Assembly (NCBI RefSeq): GCF_029051685.1
Contig: NZ_JAACFT010000045.1
Span: 1-61,475 of the forward strand
From: Bradyrhizobium sp. CSA207
Lineage (GTDB): Bacteria > Pseudomonadota > Alphaproteobacteria > Rhizobiales > Xanthobacteraceae
Length of the DNA stretch: 61,475 nucleotides
Direction: 5' to 3'
Shown here: positions 15,674 through 23,777 of the stretch, one piece after another
How the letters are laid out: every line of letters starts with the position of its first letter
Numbering within the stretch: position 1 is the first letter of the stretch
Notes under the pieces: model-generated
The model's input: only the letters and a program-made list of their open reading frames with translations
Database searches by the model: none
What the model was told of the DNA's origin: nothing
Translations under genes and position numbers: made by a program

Positions 15674-15841
15674 TTAGACCTCGGGGCCGAACAGCAGAGC
15701 CCGCATTCGCTCGCGCTCGCGTTCGTTCAGCGCCGCGAACAGCTTAGCCAGCTCCTCGGCGTCGGCTTTCAGCTCAGCGACGACAGCGGCGCTCAGGATG
15801 CTCAGCGCCAGTGGTCCGGGCCTGTCGTCAGGCTCACGCAC
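15674..15841 (-). CDS. small hypothetical protein (55 residues)
   Basis: GTG 15841 with GGAG eight bases upstream. The start overlaps the end of the upstream 180-residue gene (GTGCGTGA). The product is helical: LSILSAAVVAELKADAEELA, then a charged helix (LNERERERMRALLF) ending GPEV. The ribosome site and start-stop overlap are good signs of a real coupled gene. Function unknown. Confidence 0.5.
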   Translation of the reverse strand: MREPDDRPGPLALSILSAAVVAELKADAEELAKLFAALNERERERMRALLFGPEV

Positions 15842-16376
15842 GACGTGGGCTCCTCAATGGCAGCGCTGGCAAGTCGATGATGCGCGCGGTTCGCATCTTC
15901 TTGGCCTTCTCGGCGAGCCACTTCGCCCGGTTGCGCGCCCGGATCGGTCCCATGATCTTCTCGTCAATCGGATAATCGACGGCGCGCAGGATCGGGTTAT
16001 GCAAATCTGCGTCCTGCTTGGTGCCGTCGTCGTCGGTGTAGAAAAATTCCTCGGCCGGTCGAGCCACCTTCGCGATCTCGGCGCGCAGTTGCTTGCGCAC
16101 TTCGGAGACCAGAGCGCCGAGAACATCACGCCAGTAGTCATCGCGGGCAGCGTTCGCACGCTCGATCCGGGAGTCTACAAATCGCGTCCAGTCCTGCGAA
16201 CGCTGCATCTCGATCTCGGCAACGGTTGGCTGGTGCGGTTGCCGTAAAGGCGCGGGCGCTGGCTTCGGTTGCGACCAGCAGTCGGCGGACTGATCGCGGC
16301 GCTCGACCTTGATGTCGGCGAGGCGCTCCAGCGTCTCGCGTGCTTCGTCGAGGATTGCTCGGGCTCGATCATCCAT
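15834..16376 (-). CDS. hypothetical protein downstream of the capsid-like gene
   Basis: About 180 residues, charged and largely helical: MDDRARAILDEARETLERLA at the start, a central helix (VLGALVSEVRKQLRAEIAKV), and a basic end (IRARNRAKWLAEKAKKM). It begins 4 bases after the stop of the capsid-like gene, so the two are probably co-translated; in phages such a partner is often structural or a scaffold, but nothing here proves that. ATG 16376 or GTG 16379 could start it. Confidence 0.55.
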   Translation of the reverse strand: MDDRARAILDEARETLERLADIKVERRDQSADCWSQPKPAPAPLRQPHQPTVAEIEMQRSQDWTRFVDSRIERANAARDDYWRDVLGALVSEVRKQLRAEIAKVARPAEEFFYTDDDGTKQDADLHNPILRAVDYPIDEKIMGPIRARNRAKWLAEKAKKMRTARIIDLPALPLRSPRRA

Positions 16377-16380
16377 CACT

Positions 16381-17430
16381 TCACCACGCTGCGTTTTCGA
16401 TCCACGCCACCGCGCCCGGCGCGGCGGACCATGTCATCCGTGCGATGCAACGCAGGGCGAAGCTGTCGGTTTGAAATGTCGAGACGGTCGGCACCGCGAC
16501 AACATTCGGCGAGCCTGCGGTTGAGATCATCTGGGCAGGATCGGCCATGTGCAGCACTGCCTGCTTGCTGGCATCGACGACCGGCGTGCCTTCGCCCGCG
16601 ACCACGAATCCATCAGCAGCGATGGCGATGACCGTGCCGCTCGCGAGAGTTCGGGCCTCGATGATCTTGTGCTTGAAGTTCGGCCACGCCTGCATCTGCA
16701 GCGTCAGCGCCTGCTTCGGAGCGCAAATGAACGCGACGGATCTGGTATCGATCCCTGCGGATGAAATCGCCTCGATCAGCGCCGACAAGTCTTCGGAGAT
16801 CGAACCGCCAGCGGCAAGCGGTGCGACGTTGTACAGCAGACCGGCGGGAGCGGCTGCGGTCGCGGGATTGGCAGAGAGCAGGACCTTAGTGCCACCATCA
16901 CTCACCGAAACCCGCAGCAAGTGTGAGATTGTCACGCTGGCGACAGGTGCAGACAAGTTTTCGAGTTCGTTGGTCAATGGCGCAATCAGCGCCACTTTCT
17001 TGATCGGACCAATCGGTAATCCTTCGAAAGTGCCCATCGCGGCGGGAATTGGCATTCCCTCTTCGACGAAAACCGCTTCGGAAAAGTCGGTCGGAAGCGG
17101 AAAGCTGAACTGCGACACGCCGGTCAAATCCACCTTAACCGCGATAGCCATAATCTCGGACAGCGTACTATCCGATGCCAACAGCATGATTTTAGCGGCG
17201 GTGCCGCCGGGATAATCGCCGACCTTCAGCGGCTCGACCGCACTACGCAAAATCATTTCGGCGCGGCCATCGTCTGGCCAGCTTTCCAGCAAGATCGACT
17301 CGGCGCGGGCCCCCCGGAGGACGGACAATACGCGAGCTGTGCTGGCGCGATTGAAGGATCGAATCCACTCGCGCGCGGCTGCATCGCGGTCGGGTCGAAG
17401 TGGGATGCCCTGACGGGCTGGTGCGTTCAT
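16381..17430 (-). CDS. HK97-type phage major capsid-like protein
   Basis: 349 residues from ATG 17430 (GGAGG six bases upstream). The C-terminal third resembles HK97-fold capsid proteins: GTPVVDASKQAVLHMADPAQ, then a stretch ending in FQTDSFALRCIARMTW and GAVAWIENAAW, the usual closing strands of the coat protein. A central segment (EDLSALIEAISSAGIDTRSV) fits the A-domain. A cleavable scaffold/delta domain is not evident and no protease gene is nearby. It would form an icosahedral shell, or an encapsulin-like compartment. It stands alone, without portal or terminase, between a DndB-like gene and a helical protein. The assignment is from sequence pattern only. Confidence 0.6.
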   Translation of the reverse strand: MNAPARQGIPLRPDRDAAAREWIRSFNRASTARVLSVLRGARAESILLESWPDDGRAEMILRSAVEPLKVGDYPGGTAAKIMLLASDSTLSEIMAIAVKVDLTGVSQFSFPLPTDFSEAVFVEEGMPIPAAMGTFEGLPIGPIKKVALIAPLTNELENLSAPVASVTISHLLRVSVSDGGTKVLLSANPATAAAPAGLLYNVAPLAAGGSISEDLSALIEAISSAGIDTRSVAFICAPKQALTLQMQAWPNFKHKIIEARTLASGTVIAIAADGFVVAGEGTPVVDASKQAVLHMADPAQMISTAGSPNVVAVPTVSTFQTDSFALRCIARMTWSAAPGAVAWIENAAW

Positions 17431-17530
17431 TGGCGGCCTCCATCGCGGCGATGATGGCACCGCGCGGACGCCGCCAGTGTCGTAGCCTTACAGATTATTG
17501 TTTTCAGTCAATTCGGGTAGCCGAACGATA

Positions 17531-17556
17531 AAGGGCACGGCGCAAGCCGTGCCCTT
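17531..17556 (-). terminator. terminator hairpin after the DndB-like gene
   Basis: aagggcacggc-gcaa-gccgtgccctt is a perfect 11-base stem, 21 bases beyond the stop of the gene at 17577-18908. On the minus strand it is followed by tatcgttc, a weak T tract. It separates that gene from the capsid-like gene. Confidence 0.65.
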
Positions 17557-17576
17557 CGTTCCAGTTGAAGCCCGCT

Positions 17577-18908
17577 TCAGGCGGCGATGCCGTCTTCGCG
17601 ACTTTTTACCAGCGCCGTGAGGCCGATCTTCTTTTCGACATGCTCTACCGTATCCTTGACGGCCTTGGCGCTGGTCGAGACCTTGCCGTCAGTCATCAGG
17701 TAAGGCTGCCAGAGTTCGCCGCCGTAGGACCAGTCGATGTTGCCGAGCTTCTTGGTCCACGCCTGTATATCGTCGCCGTGCTTGTGCACGGCGAGATAAA
17801 TAGTGTGGGCGAGCGCACCCAGAATGTTCATGCCCGGCGCGGTCATCAAAATCTGACCACCACCAGAAGCACGGATTTTCGGCACCTGCGACATGTCGTC
17901 GGCAGCGAGCCGAGCCAGCTTGGCAAACAGCGGGATGTCCTGCGTGCAGGCGTCGACGAACTCGACGATATAGTCCTGAAAGCGTGCGAAGCGCGGGTCG
18001 CTGCGATCCGCCCCGTAGACCTTTTCGAACTTGTCGTTCCAAGTATCATCGGCCTCGCGGCTGTTGAGGCCAGCGTACTTCACCAACTGGCGCAGCACCG
18101 AGGTGTTCCAGACCTTCACCGATCCGGCACTAAGGCTCGATCCCTTGGCCGTCGCGTCAATCGTGTAACGGAACAGTTGGCACGACCGAGTCAGGTGGAG
18201 TGCGAGCGCGTTGACCGGCAGCCTGCCGTCGTAGACCGCGACCAACGAGTTCGGGATCGCCTTCGTGCGCGATGCATCGGCAAAATCCTGATGCACCTGA
18301 TTGATGTCGTTCTCGAACGTCATCATTACCGCGATCCCATCGCGTAGCAGGCGATTACGGACAGCCGGATCGCGTAAAGCGCCGTCGATGCCCTCATGAC
18401 GATGCTGCGCGTCCGTGATCTCAAGCCGTGCATGCTGCGCAAGGCAGAGGACCGCCGGCTTGATCGTGCTGTCGCCCTTCACCGTGAAGATTGTCGCGAC
18501 GCCATCCTCACGCAGGTTCAACGTCGCAGGCGGCATGATGTATTTCTGGCCCAGCTTGGACGCATGGGTGAGGTACTTCGTGATGGTCTTGACGTGACCC
18601 TTGTCGATCGGGCGGTTGGTCGTGCTGGCGACGTCTTCGGGCGTGTCGCCCTCGGTCGCAATCACCACCTTCTCGCCGTCGCGCTTCTCTGAGCGCTTTC
18701 GAACGACGACGTTGTCGGCTTCTGCGACCTGCACAAAGCGCTCGAACGGCATGGCGGTCGAGAACATCAAGCGGCCGCCTTGGGAGAAAAGCGTTCCTTC
18801 AAAGTGGTGCGCCTGATTCCCGAATGCGTACTGCATTGCCGCGTTCACGGCGTCAGGAAAGCTGTCGCGCGTCTCGACGTTGACATTGGAGAGAGGAGAG
18901 TTTGTCAT
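17577..18908 (-). CDS. DndB-like DGQHR domain protein
   Basis: 443 residues. The motif ITDAQHRHEGI (DAQHR at about 166-170) matches the DGQHR domain of DndB and relatives, with Ala for Gly. The following segment (DPAVRNRLLRDGIAVMMTFE) and SLVAVYDGRLPVNALALHLT agree with that family. DndB regulates DNA phosphorothioate modification in dnd loci, and DGQHR proteins are frequent in mobile elements. No dndA, C, D, E genes occur here, so the role is unknown. The ATG at 18908 has GAGG eight bases upstream. It has its own terminator, and inverted repeats at its promoter suggest specific repression. Confidence 0.65.
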   Translation of the reverse strand: MTNSPLSNVNVETRDSFPDAVNAAMQYAFGNQAHHFEGTLFSQGGRLMFSTAMPFERFVQVAEADNVVVRKRSEKRDGEKVVIATEGDTPEDVASTTNRPIDKGHVKTITKYLTHASKLGQKYIMPPATLNLREDGVATIFTVKGDSTIKPAVLCLAQHARLEITDAQHRHEGIDGALRDPAVRNRLLRDGIAVMMTFENDINQVHQDFADASRTKAIPNSLVAVYDGRLPVNALALHLTRSCQLFRYTIDATAKGSSLSAGSVKVWNTSVLRQLVKYAGLNSREADDTWNDKFEKVYGADRSDPRFARFQDYIVEFVDACTQDIPLFAKLARLAADDMSQVPKIRASGGGQILMTAPGMNILGALAHTIYLAVHKHGDDIQAWTKKLGNIDWSYGGELWQPYLMTDGKVSTSAKAVKDTVEHVEKKIGLTALVKSREDGIAA

Positions 18909-18998
18909 CTTAAAAGCCTCATGGTTCATGGGGTTAGAGCCTCAAGGGGGATGGATTTCGCGATCAGTTCCCCTTCGAGGCTCGCTTCATACTGCCAT

Positions 18999-19058
18999 AT
19001 TTCGGGGTCACTGCAAGCGATTTCGACTTCACAACCCGAAATACCTGTTTATTTCGGG
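18999..19058. promoter_or_regulatory. repeated operator-like motif atttcggg
   Basis: atttcggg occurs at 18999-19006 and 19051-19058, and its inverse cccgaaat at 19035-19042. The last two form an inverted repeat with an 8-base spacer. The gap 18909-19136 lies before the DndB-like gene and includes AT-rich promoter-like sequence. Three copies in 60 bases suggest a repressor site; the cognate protein is unknown. Confidence 0.45.
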
Positions 19059-19136
19059 CTCGGATCGTAAAATTCTGTTTAATACTTCTGGAATCATTGG
19101 GAGATTCGTGAACCCCAGCCTGTGGATAGGCTCGCC

Positions 19137-19397
19137 TCACAGCCTCTTGGCGGCGTCAGCGAGCAGCAGCGTGACCGCGCGGCCAACTTCTCGATCATTG
19201 CCGTCGTCGCGCTCGCTAAGCCAGTTCAGGCGAATTAGTAGATCGATCATGTGGGAATCGAGTTCGACCAAGTAAGCCCGCCGACCTTCGCGCTCACGCT
19301 GCCGATGTCGCCGCTGCTGCAGGCGGCGCCGCTCGCGCCGCCCCTGCCGCTTCTGCTCCGCGGCTGACGGCGGGCGCGATGGTGGCCGGTCGTGCAT
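19137..19397 (-). CDS. small basic hypothetical protein
   Basis: 86 residues. The N-terminal half is very Arg-rich (RQGRRERRRLQQRRHRQRER), the C-terminal half a compact helical domain (AYLVELDSHMIDLLIRLNWL, DDGNDREVGRAVTLLLADAA). This layout recurs in small island or prophage proteins that probably bind nucleic acid. Its ATG overlaps the upstream stop (TGATG), so it is coupled to the DUF6011-like gene. Last gene of a three-gene run. Confidence 0.55.
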   Translation of the reverse strand: MHDRPPSRPPSAAEQKRQGRRERRRLQQRRHRQREREGRRAYLVELDSHMIDLLIRLNWLSERDDGNDREVGRAVTLLLADAAKRL

Positions 19398-20170
19398 CAG
19401 ACGGCTTGCTCGTGCTCAACTGCCTTGAGGATATACTCCCAGCACTCGGGGCCGATGCCGCGCGCGATTGACTCGAGGTCGGTGAGTGCCTTTCGGCGGC
19501 ACCGGCAGCGAGTCGCGGGTCGTAGCGCATTGTCGCGCAAGGCTTGGACGGCCTCCCGGAAATTTTCCTCGCGGCGCTTCGCACGTGTTGCGACGCCGCG
19601 CGCGATGGCCTCTTCGCGCTGTTGACGCTCGCGCTCTTCGCGGTCGGCCTTGTACGCAGCCAGTTCCTCCGCCCTTCGATGTTGGCGCTCTGCGTACTCC
19701 CGCCGTCGTTCCAGTTCGGTGGCCCATGCTTCATCGCTGACGTCAGCGACTGCCATGCTTTCCCACCATTGCCCATATGCCGCTCGCGCCGCATCGCGCG
19801 CGGTCGTGTAGCGCGCCTCGATCTGGTCGAGCAGCGGCACCATGGCCGATAGCTCTTCGCGTGTGAGGGTGCGACCGGCGTAGATCGGGAGCGACGGGCG
19901 CTCCTTCTGCAAATGCCCCATCACATCGTTAATGTCACGGCGCTTGCTGCTCGCCTCCAGCTTGGCGTCGGAACGTGGGGCTGCGGCTCTCACCTCGCGG
20001 CCAAGATCGCGCCACGCCTGTTTGAGCGAGGCGATCACGCTCTTGGTTTCAGCGGCGCTGGCATAGTCGGCGCTCGCGGGGCGGGGCTGCGTGGACCAAC
20101 AGCCATCCGGCAGTCGCGGATATTGCCGTTGATGCTCCGCCCACTCTTCGCGTGTCGGCCAGTCGGTCAT
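19397..20170 (-). CDS. hypothetical protein with C-terminal DUF6011-like zinc motif
   Basis: 257 residues from ATG 20170 (GGGAGG upstream). The middle is a long charged helix, probably coiled coil (ATELERRREYAERQHRRAEE onward). The end, CRCRRKALTDLESIARGIGP followed by EC, matches the DUF6011 pattern, a short cysteine motif found in many phage and island proteins. It overlaps the upstream gene by 4 bases (ATGA) and the downstream gene by 3. Function unknown, perhaps DNA-related. Confidence 0.6.
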   Translation of the reverse strand: MTDWPTREEWAEHQRQYPRLPDGCWSTQPRPASADYASAAETKSVIASLKQAWRDLGREVRAAAPRSDAKLEASSKRRDINDVMGHLQKERPSLPIYAGRTLTREELSAMVPLLDQIEARYTTARDAARAAYGQWWESMAVADVSDEAWATELERRREYAERQHRRAEELAAYKADREERERQQREEAIARGVATRAKRREENFREAVQALRDNALRPATRCRCRRKALTDLESIARGIGPECWEYILKAVEHEQAV

Positions 20171-20487
20171 GGTGTCGCCCTCCCGGACTCCATCGTGACG
20201 ATGTGCGAAAAGCCCAAACCCGTCACGACGCGGTATCTCTTCAGCCATCGCTGGCAGTCCTTCAGCGCCTTGACTTGCCGGTCGGTGCCGCCAACCACGA
20301 GCAAGCATTCGATGCCGTCGAGCGGGGAAACGCGGTCGTCGAGGATCGGCAGTTCAAGCTGATCCAGCATATGATTGATGATGTCGCGCAACCCCGTCTT
20401 GGTCGCTTCAATACGCGCGTCGTCGCTGGCGTCCCACGGGATCTTGCATCGCATCCGCTCGTCCTCGCTGCGCAGATAGCCGCTCAC
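20167..20487 (-). CDS. hypothetical protein (106 residues)
   Basis: Begins MSGYLRSEDERMRCKIPWDA. It contains a small alpha/beta region (LPILDDRVSPLDGIECLLVV) and ends with the stop overlapping the next start. It leads a three-gene coupled run. The 180-base gap upstream (20488-20667) is AT-rich (around 20600-20640) and may hold the promoter of this run. No family recognised. Confidence 0.5.
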   Translation of the reverse strand: MSGYLRSEDERMRCKIPWDASDDARIEATKTGLRDIINHMLDQLELPILDDRVSPLDGIECLLVVGGTDRQVKALKDCQRWLKRYRVVTGLGFSHIVTMESGRATP

Positions 20488-20667
20488 CGTTTTAAATTTC
20501 TTCGTTGCGATTTGTCGTTCTCCCTTAAGTGTTGCCGACAGCCGGTCGGCGCGGTTGGTTCCAGTGTCGTCAGCGTCGCTCCCGCGTGCGAATAAGAAGA
20601 AAAATGGATCTCTTTTTACCTATTTCTCTGGTTTTTTTCGCGCGCGCACGAGCGACAATGACGACAC

Positions 20668-22473
20668 TCATTTCCCTCTCCCCCGGCTCACGATGTCGAG
20701 GATCATTGCCTGCTCGCGCTGTCTGCGCTCGGCTTCCGCCTTGGCCCGCTCGGCGAATTTCTGATGCACGACCGGGTTGACGGTCCAGTGCGGCGGATCG
20801 GTCCGGCGCGGTCCGGGCGTCTTCATCACCCAGCCCAGCGCTTCCAGTTGTTCGAACACCGCCTCGGTGTCGCGCCGCTCCAGTTGGCGCATGCTGCGAC
20901 AGCCGCGCTGTACATCGCGGTTGGTGAGCCGCTCAATCTTGTGCGCCAAGATGTAACCGGCGACGGCGGCGAGACGATCATGGTCGTTCGATAGCCCCAG
21001 CACGCCGCCGTAGAACGCCAGCGCGTGCGGCAGCAAGAAGCGGCGCAAGAACTTGGCGACGCGCTCCGCCGTGTTCTCGGTGACGAACTCCGGGATGTAG
21101 CCGTCGTGGGCGTGCTCGACGCAATGGAAGGTGACGCAGAGCCGCCCGAACAGCCCATTGTATTTGCCGATATGCGCCGCCAGCTTCGGATTGATGGCCT
21201 CGACACGTTCAAGGTTGTGATGCTCGACCTCAAGCTCGCGCCGTATCTCCTGCGCGCGGTTGTCGAAGCGCAGCACGCCGTCGTCGTCGTCGTTGCGGCT
21301 GCCGGAAACCGGCAGCCCCAATTTGGTCAGCCGCTCGATCAGTCGGGCATAATCCTTCGTTACGCTCAGTGCCGACACGTCCGTGCCGAGCGTTGCCGGA
21401 CGCATCACAATCAGCAGTATGCGCTGCAGGAAACCGTCGTCGTAGCTCTCGCTCGCCAGCCGCCGGATCACATCGGGCTGGATTCCGCCGAGCAGGCAGA
21501 CCGACAGGTTCGGGATCAGTCCGACGCCACGATTGACGCGGTTCAGGGCGTATTGTCCGCCGTTGAATGATTGCAGCCAGAACCCGCGATCCTTCGCCGC
21601 GCCACGATGGCCGCCGTACTTGTCCATCGCGCCGAAGAATCCTGACAGCTCGTCCTGAACCAGCAACAGGCCGTTCGGGCTGCCCGCGAGCGCCTCCTGC
21701 GCCGCCTCGATGGTCGTGTCCTCCAATCGCAGCCGCTTCTGAACCGGCTTCGGCTCGTGCTTGCGCTCTTCCTTGTCTAATTGCTCCCAGAGCTGCAATT
21801 CACAAAGATATCTTCTGAGCAGTTCGGCATCGAGCCGCGCCAGCGGCTTCATCGCCGCGCTGATGATCGGCGACTTCTTCGTGCTAGGCATTCCGACGAG
21901 CCCAACCCAGAGCCGCGCCGACTCGGTCCAGTCGTCTCTGTAATGTTTCATCACCAGATCGACGCGGTCGGGAATCGCCGCCGCGGATACCGCCAGCGCC
22001 GCCATCGCAACACCGCCGGGATCGACCCCCATTGCCTCGCCTTGAGCGAAGGCGTAATTCTCGATCAGCTCGGGCAGCAGGCCGCGCGAAAGCGTCGGCG
22101 GTTCGAAGTGTCCCCAGAGATCGACAGGCTCGCTGTCGAATTGGGGCGGCACATCGTCGGGCTTGTCCTGCCCCTTAGACGTCTGGCGTGCGTCGGTAGC
22201 CAACCCCTCGGCGACGATCTTCTCGACGACCTCACGACCGCCCAGCGCATCGATCAGCTCGTGCCGCTCGGCGCGCTCGATCAGTTCGGCTGCGATCACA
22301 GCGCGCGGCGCACCCTTGCGCACGAACGTCGCGCCTTCGGCCACGCAATTCCGGAAGATCTTGGGCCGCACGTCTGGCGACGCGGTCGCGATCATCTTCG
22401 ACCACAGCCGGACGCCCTCGGCGAATAGTCCGAGATCGGTGTCGTCGTCGGCGAAGCTGGCGGTGTCCGTCAT
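20668..22473 (-). CDS. DUF3987 primase/helicase-like protein
   Basis: 601 residues. An N-terminal helical part (1-115) precedes a DUF3987 core. A P-loop-like GMPSTKKSP sits at about 194-202 and LLLVQDELSGFFGAMDKYGG (Walker-B-like DE) at about 275. YDDGFLQRILLIVMRP follows in the family order, then a C-terminal winged-helix-like segment. DUF3987 proteins are found in phages and integrated elements as replication proteins, often with or in place of primases. It is therefore the likely replication or initiation gene of this island. It overlaps a 26-codon gene by 4 bases. Confidence 0.75.
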   Translation of the reverse strand: MTDTASFADDDTDLGLFAEGVRLWSKMIATASPDVRPKIFRNCVAEGATFVRKGAPRAVIAAELIERAERHELIDALGGREVVEKIVAEGLATDARQTSKGQDKPDDVPPQFDSEPVDLWGHFEPPTLSRGLLPELIENYAFAQGEAMGVDPGGVAMAALAVSAAAIPDRVDLVMKHYRDDWTESARLWVGLVGMPSTKKSPIISAAMKPLARLDAELLRRYLCELQLWEQLDKEERKHEPKPVQKRLRLEDTTIEAAQEALAGSPNGLLLVQDELSGFFGAMDKYGGHRGAAKDRGFWLQSFNGGQYALNRVNRGVGLIPNLSVCLLGGIQPDVIRRLASESYDDGFLQRILLIVMRPATLGTDVSALSVTKDYARLIERLTKLGLPVSGSRNDDDDGVLRFDNRAQEIRRELEVEHHNLERVEAINPKLAAHIGKYNGLFGRLCVTFHCVEHAHDGYIPEFVTENTAERVAKFLRRFLLPHALAFYGGVLGLSNDHDRLAAVAGYILAHKIERLTNRDVQRGCRSMRQLERRDTEAVFEQLEALGWVMKTPGPRRTDPPHWTVNPVVHQKFAERAKAEAERRQREQAMILDIVSRGRGK

Positions 22474-22550
22474 TGGCCACCTCCAATGCGGGCATGGATG
22501 CTGGCCAGCCGGTCGGCGACGTGGTCGAGTTTTTCGGCGGCGTCGGGCAT
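22470..22550 (-). CDS. possible 26-residue leader or mini-protein
   Basis: ATG 22550 opens MPDAAEKLDHVADRLASIHA and ends RIGGGQ, with its stop overlapping the DUF3987 start (ATGA). A purine-rich AGGGGG lies upstream and the gap to the preceding gene is 13 bases. It may be a short coupled gene that helps translation of the next one. Too short for family assignment. Confidence 0.35.
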   Translation of the reverse strand: MPDAAEKLDHVADRLASIHARIGGGQ

Positions 22551-22563
22551 TTGAGGCGTCCCC

Positions 22564-23328
22564 CTAAGCCCCGGCGCCAGGTTGGCCGGAACGGCCAACC
22601 TGATGGTTGTCGCCGCTCTTGCGCGCGCGCGGTGCCTTCCTCGTGGTCCGCTGCTCCAGTTCGGCGAGCCGCATCTCCATCAACCGGGACAGTGCAGCCC
22701 GCACAGCCTCAATCTGCTTGTCGATCTCCTGCTTGCACTGCTCGGAGATCGCCTCCCAGTCGTTGTCCGAAATGTCGGCGGTGCGGACGGCGTTCCGCAG
22801 CGCCGTGATCAGAGCAACCGCGCTGCATCCGGCGGTGTCGCCTTCGTGCGCTTCCTCGGTGATCTCCTCCGTTTCCCTGAGCGCGTCGATCTCTTCGTCA
22901 AGCTCGGCGATCCGCGCGGCCTGCTGCTCGATAACGCGCTGCTGCTCTGAGCGCGACATGGGGTCGGTGAACGGTATGCGCTTGGGCTTCGGCTCTTTCG
23001 GCTCTTGCGGTTGCGCGTGGCCCCAAATCTTCCGGCTAATCGCGAGCGCGGTGGTGTTGTCCAAATCGGAAGCTAGCTGCCGATTTGACGCGGCCTTCAT
23101 CAGCATCCGCGCGGTGCGTTCGCCGAAGCCCAGAACCTCGGCGTTCGCTTGCAGCCACTGGCTCCAGTGGCCATGCGCAAAGGTTTTCTTCTTGGCGATG
23201 AGCTTCTCGCCGCACGCGATGGCCTGACGCACGGCGTCAACCATCGATCCGCGTGCGCGTGCGTACAGCTCTCCGATCTCGGTGGCGTCGGGGTCGGTGT
23301 TGCCCCGTTTGACAATATCGGTGGTCAT
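22564..23328 (-). CDS. DUF3102 domain protein
   Basis: 254 residues from ATG 23328 (GAGGAG upstream). The first 90 residues match DUF3102: ARARGSMVDAVRQAIACGEK, AHGHWSQWLQ, FGERTARMLMKAA. A long acidic coiled coil follows (SEQQRVIEQQAARIAELDEE) and a basic tail (TTRKAPRARKSG). DUF3102 proteins occur in phages and islands near replication genes. It lies directly upstream of the DUF3987 gene in a leftward replication block. Confidence 0.65.
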   Translation of the reverse strand: MTTDIVKRGNTDPDATEIGELYARARGSMVDAVRQAIACGEKLIAKKKTFAHGHWSQWLQANAEVLGFGERTARMLMKAASNRQLASDLDNTTALAISRKIWGHAQPQEPKEPKPKRIPFTDPMSRSEQQRVIEQQAARIAELDEEIDALRETEEITEEAHEGDTAGCSAVALITALRNAVRTADISDNDWEAISEQCKQEIDKQIEAVRAALSRLMEMRLAELEQRTTRKAPRARKSGDNHQVGRSGQPGAGA

Positions 23329-23440
23329 TGGCTCGGCTCCTCGTGTGAGGGCCGGGCTTGCGACGTGTTGCGCGCTGGTCCATATGAAGGCTCTTCGAGT
23401 GCCCTGCAATTGGCCGGTGCGCTGTGCTCGCAGCGCCCGG

Positions 23441-23668
23441 CTATTGCGGAGTGGACTGGGCCTCCGCTGCGCTCGTGGCCTCGGACGATTGCTGACGTCG
23501 GCGGCGGCGCGACTCCTCGTAGGCCTCCAACTCGTCCACGTAGTGATATTCAGTGCCGAGAATGTCGATTCCGTCCGGAAAGCCGGGCTCCTTGCGCATC
23601 CGGTAGCGGGTCATTCTCGACGCGGTGCGGTAGCGATCCCTCAACCGCACGAGTTCGCGCTGTGACAT
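23441..23668 (-). CDS. AlpA-like excisionase/regulator
   Basis: 75 residues. LVRLRDRYRTASRMTRYRMR, EPGFPDG, then YHYVDELEAYEESRRRRRQQ is the winged-helix layout of AlpA/Xis proteins (recognition helix, FP turn, wing, closing E...RRR). Such proteins bend att DNA to direct excision or activate the integrase promoter. Its position near the right end of the island supports an excision-directionality role. The 109-base gap before it may hold its promoter. Confidence 0.65.
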   Translation of the reverse strand: MSQRELVRLRDRYRTASRMTRYRMRKEPGFPDGIDILGTEYHYVDELEAYEESRRRRRQQSSEATSAAEAQSTPQ

Positions 23669-23777
23669 GGTGTTCGCCCTCCAATCGGAAAAATGGCGAA
23701 CTCCATATGATACGGGTCGGTACGCGTTGTCGTACCGGGTCGTTCGACCGGCGAATGAACCGGGACAGAAAAATCAA

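Noticed and set aside
17577..18908. Possible complete dnd phosphorothioation locus
   Set aside because: Only a DndB-like protein is present; no cysteine desulfurase, DndC, DndD or DndE-like genes occur in the window.
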